Shown: positions 1-6,291 of the stretch, piece after piece | Numbering within the stretch: position 1 is the first letter of the stretch | How the letters are laid out: each line of letters begins with the position of its first letter | Source of the DNA: Oscillospiraceae bacterium | GTDB lineage: Bacteria; Bacillota; Clostridia; Oscillospirales; Oscillospiraceae | Assembly (NCBI GenBank): GCA_016287555.1 | Contig: JAEFAK010000052.1 | Coordinates: forward strand, 1 to 10,312 | Length of the DNA stretch: 10,312 bases | Reading direction: 5' to 3' | Made by a program: the position numbers and the translations under genes | The notes under the pieces: model-generated | What the model was told of the DNA's origin: nothing | Database searches by the model: none | Seen by the model: the letters and a program-made list of their open reading frames with translations, nothing else

Positions 1-228
1 GCGCCGCTCACGCTGCGCCACTCCGCTTAAAACTTATTTCTTCCTACCAGGGGTGCTTTTTGTGCTGTTCGTATAATCTGGGGCAGTACATCTGCGGAAG
101 GGCGCTATTTTTTGTTTATTATGCGGACGACCCGCAATAGAGCGCGGCATGTCTTGCGTCTCTTCCCGGCTCGCGGGGGGCGCGTAGGGAGCGACGTCCT
201 CGTCGCTCCGGAGCAGCTCCGCGCTTTT
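1..228. other. Non-coding region downstream of the EEP gene
   Basis: No credible gene or RNA gene is visible. Contents are the 188-209 hairpin, a small CGGAG-CAG-CTCCG hairpin (209-221), an outer pairing of 139-147 with 219-227, and two AT-rich patches (28-40 and 109-121). A TATAAT string on the plus strand (72-77) has no matching -35 box. At the left edge, minus-strand GTG codons at 21 and 11 run off the window without a good ribosome binding site, so no gene start is claimed. Confidence 0.5.
188..209 (-). terminator. Hairpin after the EEP gene, possible weak terminator
   Basis: A perfect 9-bp stem (188-196 with 201-209, GGAGCGACG / CGTCGCTCC) closes a four-base TCCT loop, beginning about 20 bases past the EEP stop. 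Position and stability suit a 3'-end structure, but on the minus strand it is followed by CCTACGCGCC rather than a T run, so intrinsic termination is doubtful. It lies inside a larger inverted repeat (139-227). Confidence 0.4.
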
Positions 229-1311
229 TTACCCCAGCACGAACGTCATATACACGGGGTTGTGGTCGCTGTACCTGAACTGATAATCGACGACGCCGCT
301 CGAGCGGACCTCGACGTTCGGGCTGACAAGGAAGCCGTCGATGGTCAGGACGTACTGCCCCTCGTGATAGGGCCCGTCCGCGTTGCGGCAGCTCGGGACG
401 GGATCGGCCTCGTCGAGCGGGGCGACGAGCCTGACGTCCACGCCGTCGAACGTCTCGGGCGGGATGGGCTGCGCCCAGGTATACTCCTTGTCGCCCTTGC
501 CGAACCAGACGGATGAGTCGCCGAGGATGTCCTTGTTGAAATCGCCGCCCGCGACGCAGAAGCTGCCCGCCTCATACTCGGCCTGCATATCCTCCAGCAG
601 CATGCGAAGCTGGTTCGTCGCGGTCGAGGGGTCGCTGGTGTAGGCGGAAAGGTGCATATTGTAGAGCACGAGCTCGCGCCCGTCCTTCAGCGGGATGCGG
701 CTGACTGAGTAGCAGCGGTCGAGGTCGAGGAACTTGGAAAAGCCCTTTTCTATGGGCAGGCTGCGGCGCAGAGCGGATGTGACGTCGAAGAGCGAAAACG
801 TCGCTATGCCGGCGCGGGATCTGCCGTGCGGCTGCGTCAGCGGGTACATGAGAAACGGCGAATCGTAGTTTTGCGCGAAGTCCCACGTATACTGCCCGAG
901 CCCGTCGGTCAGCAGCTCGAGCTCGTTCATCTTATACGTCCGCGTGGACTTCGTGTCTATCTCCTGCACGAGGAGGAAGTCCGCCTTCTGGTCGTTGAGC
1001 TTCGCGCCTATCTTCATCATGTTGGCGCTCAGGCGCTCCCTGCTCCAGGCCCAGGACTCCGTCCCGCCGTCCATGAAGAAGCCGTAATCGTCCTCATACG
1101 CGCCGAAGCCTATGTTCCAGGAGACTATCCTGTATTCCTCCCCGACCGAGGCGGCCGGCCCGTATTTGACGGGGCGGACGACCTCGAGCTCCTGATTGTC
1201 CGGGATGCGGTGGTAGGCAATGAAGACGTAGGCGACGTAGCCTGCGGCGAGGATGACAACGGCAAGAAAGATCGACAGGACTATCCTGCCGATCTTTTTG
1301 AGTACTTTCAT
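229..1311 (-). CDS. Membrane-anchored endonuclease/exonuclease/phosphatase (EEP) family protein (360 aa)
   Basis: Metal-dependent phosphoesterase fold shared by DNase I, exonuclease III, sphingomyelinase and inositol-phosphate phosphatases. A short basic N-terminus and a hydrophobic helix (about 10-33) form a signal anchor, so the catalytic domain probably faces outside. The active-site set is complete: N66 in SWNIGFG, E117 in LLVQEID, N218/H220 in YNMHLSAYTSD, D257/N259 in AGGDFNKD, D325 in TIDGF and S348-D349-H350 followed by NP near the C-terminus. The substrate cannot be read from the sequence; an external nuclease or a lipid or sugar-phosphate phosphodiesterase are both possible. The ATG at 1311 follows a strong GGGAGGG site about nine bases away. 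It lies 95 bases beyond the DUF4129 stop, so it is either the last gene of that operon or a separate unit. Confidence 0.9.
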   Translation of the reverse strand: MKVLKKIGRIVLSIFLAVVILAAGYVAYVFIAYHRIPDNQELEVVRPVKYGPAASVGEEYRIVSWNIGFGAYEDDYGFFMDGGTESWAWSRERLSANMMKIGAKLNDQKADFLLVQEIDTKSTRTYKMNELELLTDGLGQYTWDFAQNYDSPFLMYPLTQPHGRSRAGIATFSLFDVTSALRRSLPIEKGFSKFLDLDRCYSVSRIPLKDGRELVLYNMHLSAYTSDPSTATNQLRMLLEDMQAEYEAGSFCVAGGDFNKDILGDSSVWFGKGDKEYTWAQPIPPETFDGVDVRLVAPLDEADPVPSCRNADGPYHEGQYVLTIDGFLVSPNVEVRSSGVVDYQFRYSDHNPVYMTFVLG

Positions 1312-1340
1312 ATTCGGGGCCCTCCCTTATTGTTTTCAAG

Positions 1341-1372
1341 GGGCTCAGCGGCGCAGCGGCGGAGATGAGCCC
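1341..1372 (-). other. Inverted repeat between the DUF4129 and EEP genes
   Basis: GGGCTCA (1341-1347) pairs perfectly with TGAGCCC (1366-1372), leaving an 18-base GC-rich loop. It lies in the 95-base gap (1312-1406), the widest inside the left-hand gene run. On the minus strand the stem is followed by CTTGAAAACAAT, with no T tract, so it is not a standard intrinsic terminator. It could attenuate read-through, protect RNA ends, or be chance in GC-rich sequence. No promoter was found in the gap. Confidence 0.35.
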
Positions 1373-1406
1373 GCATAGACCGGCAGGGGTCCGATCCCCC
1401 CCGGCC

Positions 1407-2723
1407 TTATCTTTTTCGCATGACGCTCATGGCGCGGGCGGCGTTTTTTACCCCGTCCCCGCCGGGCTCGAAGAGCTCGTCATAGCGGACGGCGCTGTAA
1501 TCCGCGGCGAGGCGGCTGAGCTCCTCGCGCCGCTGGCGGCCGGAGACCTCCATGGGGGTCAGCGCGCGGCTCAGCCCGCGCCCGGAGGCGGAGCGGAGCA
1601 GCGAATAATAGGCAAATCTTATCTTCGTCCTGTCGTCGGGCATGTCGTCCAGCTTCTGAGGCCGGCGCACGAGCCTTCTCAGGCGCTTCGCGGCCTTTGC
1701 GCGCCGCTCCTTCAGGAAGCTGCGCAGGTCGTGCAGGCGCTCGACGGAGTCGTCGTACTCCTCGTCCTCGACCTTCTTTCTAAGGCCGAGGCGCCGCCTC
1801 AGCCCGCCTCCCCTGCCGCGCCCGCCGTGCTCGCCGCCGCCGAAGAGGGCGGCCGCCATGACGATGACGCCGAGGATGAAGATCATGCCCATGAGCACGA
1901 AGAACGTTATCTGCAGGGGCCTGTTGACCGGGACCTCCGGCAGCGTGGTCGGCTCGATGGAGTACTCCGTCGGCGTCGGGGTCGCGGTGGCGGCCGGAGG
2001 AGGCTGCTCGGAGCCCATTATCTCGTTTATCTTGCCGACGACGAAAAGGATGCCGACGACGATATAGGAAAAGACGCTCTGCAGCGGCTTTACGAACGAC
2101 AGCGCGACGCCTATCGCGAGCACGAGTGCGAGCAGGATCGCATTCTTCCCGCGAAGCCCCGCGGGGACGCGCATCTTCTGGCCGGACTTGGTATTGTGCA
2201 GCCCGCTGGAGATGCCGGCGGCGTTGAAGGAGAACATGGCCAGCAGGAACGTCACGAGCGTCACTATCGGAAGGGGGCCGATGTCCGTCGTCACGACCTT
2301 GTCGACGTTGGAGAAGGCCATGCCCTCTATGAGCAGGGCGGCGACGGAGATTATCGCCATTGCGGGCGGATAGGGCTCGTCGCCCCGGAGGCCGATGAAG
2401 AAGAGGTATATCCCCAGCAGCGAGCCGAGCGCCATGAAGAGGATATGCCCGAGGTCGCGCGCAGGGAACGTCACAAAATACATGACCGCGAACGCGGCGG
2501 CGACGGAGGCTATGCAGATCAGAGCCCCGGCGCGCAGTCTGCGCAGGCCCGCCAGAAGGCCCGTGACGAAGCAGATGACGGCGGGCCAGCAGGCCAGCAC
2601 GCGGGAAAACCAGGGCCAGCCGCTCTTATGTATCTGCTCGGCAAAGACGAGGACGGCCGCGGCGAACGCGGCCGCGAGCAGGAGGTTTATTATCCAGACG
2701 AGGACCTTATCGCCTTTTCTCAC
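1407..2723 (-). CDS. Polytopic membrane protein with C-terminal DUF4129 domain; TgpA-like but without a transglutaminase domain (438 aa)
   Basis: Third gene of the MoxR-DUF58 block. About eight hydrophobic segments fill residues 8-231. A Pro/Thr-rich linker (239-268) follows, then another membrane segment (271-294), a Gly/Arg-rich and charged stretch (296-360), and a terminal region (364-416) with the DUF4129 pattern: IRFAYYSLLRSASGRGL, then TPMEV, then DYSAVRYDEL. In classical TgpA/YebA-type proteins a transglutaminase-like domain sits between the membrane bundle and the last membrane helix; here only the ~40-residue linker occupies that place, and no Cys-His-Asp catalytic motif is seen. It starts with GTG at 2723, supported by GAGGGGG just upstream and by the 15-base gap from DUF58; the next in-frame Met is residue 81. 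The DUF4129 assignment is by pattern, without a profile search. Function is unknown, but membrane scaffold or partner of the MoxR complex is the likely role. Confidence 0.85.
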   Translation of the reverse strand: MRKGDKVLVWIINLLLAAAFAAAVLVFAEQIHKSGWPWFSRVLACWPAVICFVTGLLAGLRRLRAGALICIASVAAAFAVMYFVTFPARDLGHILFMALGSLLGIYLFFIGLRGDEPYPPAMAIISVAALLIEGMAFSNVDKVVTTDIGPLPIVTLVTFLLAMFSFNAAGISSGLHNTKSGQKMRVPAGLRGKNAILLALVLAIGVALSFVKPLQSVFSYIVVGILFVVGKINEIMGSEQPPPAATATPTPTEYSIEPTTLPEVPVNRPLQITFFVLMGMIFILGVIVMAAALFGGGEHGGRGRGGGLRRRLGLRKKVEDEEYDDSVERLHDLRSFLKERRAKAAKRLRRLVRRPQKLDDMPDDRTKIRFAYYSLLRSASGRGLSRALTPMEVSGRQRREELSRLAADYSAVRYDELFEPGGDGVKNAARAMSVMRKR

Positions 2724-2738
2724 GCTCCCGCCCCCTCT

Positions 2739-3809
2739 CTATTTCAGCCGGATGTGCGTCACGCTGTTGCCCGCAAGGCGGAGCTGCGCGGCGCGCTTTT
2801 CTATCGTATCGGACCAGTAGTTGGACACGACGAGGACGTCCATGCCCGTCGTCCCGTCGGCTATGCGGCGGTCGAGGACGGAGTGGATGCCCGTTTTCAT
2901 CTTTATGACGAGCGTCGCGAGCTGCTCAAGGACGGAGTCGAGCTGGGCGTCGCCCGTCCTCGCGGGGATGTATATCTCCTTATCGGGCTCGCGGGCGTCC
3001 TCGCCGTTGGAGGCGAAGCCGACCTCTATCCCGCCCGAGACGCACCACGACGCGAGCGCGGCGCATACGCCTATGCCGCGCTCGAGGAATTCGACCTCCT
3101 CCGGCTGCATGCCGCCGAGGAGCCCGTCGGATATCTGGGTATTGAATATGAGCAGGACGCGCGGCGAGACCGTATAGTCCCTCGTCTTGACCTGCACCTG
3201 CCCCGTGCGCGCGGTCGCGCCCCAGTGGACGTCCTTGAGGGGATCGCCGGGGCGGTATTCGCGTATGCCGTTGACAAGGATGGGGTCGGGCAGGATCCAG
3301 CGGCGCACGGTGACGTCGCCCTGCCATTTGAGGGCGCTCTCCGGCAGCTCGCCGAGCTCCGGGATGCGCGGATAGACGTAAAGCGAGCAGCCCGTCTCCT
3401 CGTCGCGCCGGCAGGCCGCAAGGCCGAGCAGGTCGCCCGCGACGAGGTTGACCTTGCCGCAGTCGTACCAGCCGCGCCGCGTGCAGAGTATCTCGTGGCG
3501 GCGGGTTATGCGGCTGTAGGCTCCGAGGAAAAAGACGCTCCTGTGGAACTGGTCGAGGTCTATGGCGTGGTCCTTCTGGCGCGTGAAGCGCAGCCTCGAG
3601 GAGATGCGCGACTCGACGCGCACCCACGGGACCGGGATGAGCTTTTCGTTGGTGAGCTGCTCGATGAACTCCAGCGTCTCGCCCTCGATGGCCCTGCTGC
3701 GGGAGAAGCTGCGGGCGTATGACACCCCGCGCAGGCCCCTTTTATGATAGTACGCGACCTGGATGACCGCGACGATTGCGACGACTACGATCGTCCAGAC
3801 TATTTTCAT
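2739..3809 (-). CDS. DUF58 domain-containing membrane-anchored protein (356 aa)
   Basis: DUF58 proteins are typical partners of MoxR ATPases; their molecular role is not settled, and some members resemble von Willebrand A folds. Seen: one N-terminal hydrophobic segment (about 3-20), a middle beta-rich region containing the family's EGE...N-K-LPVPWVRVE stretch (42-66), and the diagnostic DUF58 motif GIREYRPGDPLKDVHWGATA (181-200) followed by R-T-G. The C-terminal half (about 215-356) alternates beta-like and helical segments and has no recognisable catalytic site. Only one membrane segment is evident. The start codon overlaps the MoxR stop by four bases (ATGA), and the nearest purine-rich element (GGGAG) is about 19 bases upstream, so translation probably depends on coupling to MoxR. 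The stop is 15 bases before the next gene. Confidence 0.92.
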   Translation of the reverse strand: MKIVWTIVVVAIVAVIQVAYYHKRGLRGVSYARSFSRSRAIEGETLEFIEQLTNEKLIPVPWVRVESRISSRLRFTRQKDHAIDLDQFHRSVFFLGAYSRITRRHEILCTRRGWYDCGKVNLVAGDLLGLAACRRDEETGCSLYVYPRIPELGELPESALKWQGDVTVRRWILPDPILVNGIREYRPGDPLKDVHWGATARTGQVQVKTRDYTVSPRVLLIFNTQISDGLLGGMQPEEVEFLERGIGVCAALASWCVSGGIEVGFASNGEDAREPDKEIYIPARTGDAQLDSVLEQLATLVIKMKTGIHSVLDRRIADGTTGMDVLVVSNYWSDTIEKRAAQLRLAGNSVTHIRLK

Positions 3810-4768
3810 GGCTCGAAGCGATCGGCTCCCGCGTCCTCCGTCGGGACGGGCACGGTGCGCAGCAGCTCGCCTATTATCTCCGACGAGCGCGAGGAGCTTC
3901 CGAAGCCCGCGATGATCCTGTGCCCGAAGACGGGGACGGCGAGGCGCTTGACGTCGTCGGGAAGGACGTGGTCCCTGCCGTTCATGGCGGCGAGGGTCTG
4001 GGCGGCGCGGAGCATCCAGAGCATGCCGCGCGGGGATACGCCGAGCGTCACGCCCGACTGGGCGCGCGTCGCGTCCGTCAGGGCGACGATGTAGCGGCGC
4101 ACGGGCTCGGAGACGCGCACGGCGTTATAGCTCGCGCGCGCGTCGGCCACCTCGGCCGCCGTCGCGACCGGGCTGAGCTCGGAGAGAGGATCGTCGTTTA
4201 TGAATCTCGCGATGATGTCCATCTCGCCCTCGGCGCTCGGATAGCCCATGCTCATGCGGATGAGGAAGCGGTCGAGCTGGGCCTCCGGCAGCGGGAAGGT
4301 GCCCGCCGTCTCGACGGGGTTCTGCGTGGCGATGACGAAGAAGGGCTCGCTGAGCTGCCTCGTGACGCCGTCGACGGTTATCTGCCGCTCCTCCATACAC
4401 TCGAGGAGGGCCGACTGGGTGCGCGGCGTGGCGCGGTTTATCTCGTCGGCAAGCAGGACGTTGGTGAAGGCGGGGCCCTCGCGGAACTCGAAGGCGGCCT
4501 CCTTCTGGTTATATACGCTCATGCCGGTGACGTCGCCGGGGAGCAGGTCGGGCGTGAACTGGATGCGCGAGAAGTCCGCCGCGACGGAGCGCGCGAGCGC
4601 CTTGGCCGTGACGGTCTTGCCCGTGCCGGGGACGTCGTCGAGCAGGACGTGGCCGCCGGCAAGCAGCGCGCACACGATGAGCTCGACCTCGCCGGACTTG
4701 CCGACGATGACCTTCTCCATATTCCCGCGGATGCGTGTCGCGAGCTCCGCGATCTGCTTAAGCTCCAT
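3806..4768 (-). CDS. MoxR-family AAA+ ATPase (320 aa)
   Basis: Cytoplasmic AAA+ ATPase of the MoxR group, thought to act as a chaperone-like remodelling enzyme, commonly encoded with DUF58 and membrane partners. Seen in order: Walker A DVPGTGKT (45-52), Walker B VLLADE (104-109), sensor 1 IATQNP with N150, arginine-finger region QLDRF (R167) and sensor 2 SPRG (245-248) in the lid domain. All catalytic residues are present. Walker A is preceded by LLDD where many members have LLED, a conservative change. Length and domain order are normal for the family. The ATG at 4768 follows AAGGTGG at suitable spacing. The stop overlaps the next gene's start as ATGA, and trkH ends 42 bases upstream. The client protein is unknown; the two downstream membrane proteins are the natural candidates for partners. 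Confidence 0.95.
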   Translation of the reverse strand: MELKQIAELATRIRGNMEKVIVGKSGEVELIVCALLAGGHVLLDDVPGTGKTVTAKALARSVAADFSRIQFTPDLLPGDVTGMSVYNQKEAAFEFREGPAFTNVLLADEINRATPRTQSALLECMEERQITVDGVTRQLSEPFFVIATQNPVETAGTFPLPEAQLDRFLIRMSMGYPSAEGEMDIIARFINDDPLSELSPVATAAEVADARASYNAVRVSEPVRRYIVALTDATRAQSGVTLGVSPRGMLWMLRAAQTLAAMNGRDHVLPDDVKRLAVPVFGHRIIAGFGSSSRSSEIIGELLRTVPVPTEDAGADRFEP

Positions 4769-4810
4769 ATATATCCACCTTTCGGCTTTTGAATACGGGT
4801 CCGGGCCCGC

Positions 4811-6244
4811 TCAGCGGTTTGTGAAGAGTTTGCGGAAATCGAGCAGCGCCAGCATCGGGAAAAGCTCCAGCCTGCCGAGCAGCATCGCCGCGGAGAGGAT
4901 GAGCTTGCTCACGCCGGAAAACGCCTCGAAGGTGTGCGTCGGGCCGACCCCGCCGAAGCCGGGGCCGACGTTAGACAGACATGTCATGACGGCGGTAAGG
5001 TTCGTTTCCAGCGAGAAGCCGTCTATCGAGATGATGAGCGTGAACAGCGCGCTTATGAAGAAATAGAGCGCGAAATAGTTCGAGGCGCTCTGCACCGCCG
5101 CGTCGGGGACGCGCTTGCCGTCCATGCGGACGGTCGTCACGGCGCGCGGACGGAAGATCTGGCGCAGGTCGGAGACTATCTTCTTGACCCAGATCATGAC
5201 GCGCTGGAACTTGATGCCGCCGCCCGTGCTGCCGGCGCTGGCGCCGACGATGAGCATGAGCAGCATTATCGCCTTTGAGAAGGCAGGCCAGGTATCGAAA
5301 TCCGCCGTCCCGTAGCCCGTCGTGCTCATGAGGGTCGCGACGTGGAAGGAGGACTGGCGCAGCGCCGGGAAGAAGCCGCCGTATATCTTCATGATGTTGA
5401 GCGCGATGACGACCATGCCGCCGAAGACGACGGCGAGGTAGACGCGCAGCTCGCTGTTTTTGAAAACGTCCCTGAACTTGCCGCACAGCAGCAGGAAGTA
5501 CATATTGAAGTTTATGCCGAACAGGAACATGAATACCGTCACGATGATCTCGACGTACTTGCTGTCGAAATAGGCGATGCTGGCCGAGTGGGTCGAGAAG
5601 CCGCCCGTCGCCGCGGTCGTGAACGCGTGGACTATGGAATCATAATAAGTCAGGCCTCCGCACTTGAGCAGTATCGCCTCGATGACGGTAAGACCTATGT
5701 AGATGGCGTAGAGTATCTTCGCCGTATCGGACATTTTCGGGACGAGCTTTCCGACCATGGGGCCGGGCGCCTCGGCGCGCATGATATGCATCGAGCGCTC
5801 GTTGCCGAGCGGCAGGACCGTCAGCAGCAGCACGAGCACTCCCATGCCGCCGAGCCACTGGATGAAGCAGCGCCAGAAACCTATGCCCATACTGAGCGAC
5901 TCTGGCGAGGAAACAATCGTCGACCCCGTCGTGGAAAAACCGCTGCAGGTCTCGAAAAGGCAGTTTATATAGCCCTGTATCTCGCCAGAGAAGAAAAACG
6001 GCAGCGCACCTATCACGCTGACTAGCGTCCAGCTCAGGCCCGTTATGACGAGGCCCTCGCGAACGTAGATATCGCGCGTCCTCGGCCGGCAGAGCGTAAG
6101 CAGAGTGCCGAACGCGGCGGCAATGGCGGCCGTCAGCAGGAACCACTTCCAGCCGTCCTCTTTATATATCACGGAGACGATCGCCGGGATGAGGAGGATT
6201 ATCCCTTCCGCCCTGCAGACGCGGCCCACCGTGAACAAAACCAT
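4811..6244 (-). CDS. trkH: TrkH/KtrB family potassium uptake membrane protein (477 aa, or 481 if it starts at ATA 6256)
   Basis: Integral membrane K+ translocating subunit partnered by TrkA. It has the four-fold M1-P-M2 arrangement with all four selectivity-filter loops: CSGFSTTGST (100-109), TTAATGGFS (209-217), STTGYGT (307-313) and SNVGPGFG (424-431). It also has the intramembrane gate-loop motif GSTGGGIK (338-345) and the conserved C-terminal GRLELFPML. A glycine is present in each filter loop, so nothing suggests loss of K+ selectivity. The boundary given uses the first ATG, but the Shine-Dalgarno is badly placed for it. Starting at the ATA four codons upstream would give (M)NRRMVLFTVGRV, which resembles the usual MNxRMVxxxxG opening of this family as I remember it. 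trkA ends 47 bases before this ATG and the MoxR gene starts 42 bases after the stop, with no terminator seen between, so the three are probably co-transcribed. Confidence 0.95.
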   Translation of the reverse strand: MVLFTVGRVCRAEGIILLIPAIVSVIYKEDGWKWFLLTAAIAAAFGTLLTLCRPRTRDIYVREGLVITGLSWTLVSVIGALPFFFSGEIQGYINCLFETCSGFSTTGSTIVSSPESLSMGIGFWRCFIQWLGGMGVLVLLLTVLPLGNERSMHIMRAEAPGPMVGKLVPKMSDTAKILYAIYIGLTVIEAILLKCGGLTYYDSIVHAFTTAATGGFSTHSASIAYFDSKYVEIIVTVFMFLFGINFNMYFLLLCGKFRDVFKNSELRVYLAVVFGGMVVIALNIMKIYGGFFPALRQSSFHVATLMSTTGYGTADFDTWPAFSKAIMLLMLIVGASAGSTGGGIKFQRVMIWVKKIVSDLRQIFRPRAVTTVRMDGKRVPDAAVQSASNYFALYFFISALFTLIISIDGFSLETNLTAVMTCLSNVGPGFGGVGPTHTFEAFSGVSKLILSAAMLLGRLELFPMLALLDFRKLFTNR

Positions 6245-6264
6245 TCGTCTGTTTATTCGCTCCG

Positions 6265-6273
6265 ACCTCCCTT
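6265..6273 (-). promoter_or_regulatory. Strong Shine-Dalgarno of trkH, spaced for an upstream ATA codon
   Basis: The minus strand carries AAGGGAGGT (6273-6265), close to the ideal anti-16S match. It lies 20 bases before the first ATG (6244) but 8 bases before an in-frame ATA at 6256-6254. No ATG, GTG or TTG occurs in frame between the upstream TGA (6280-6278) and the ATG at 6244, so the site raises the question of which codon starts the protein. Confidence 0.7.
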
Positions 6274-6291
6274 CAAGTCATGCTTTCCGGC

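Noticed and set aside
1..21. Possible start of a further minus-strand gene at GTG codons 21 or 11
   Set aside because: At most seven codons are visible and there is no well-placed ribosome binding site.
72..77. TATAAT on the plus strand as a promoter
   Set aside because: No -35-like hexamer at 15-19 bases upstream, and no credible plus-strand gene follows.
1365..3722. A 785-codon open frame on the plus strand opposite the DUF4129 and DUF58 genes
   Set aside because: It is antisense to two genes with recognisable domains. Its translation is rich in Arg, Gly, Ala, Asp and Glu with no domain, as expected when GC-rich codons are read in a complementary frame. It has no convincing ribosome binding site.
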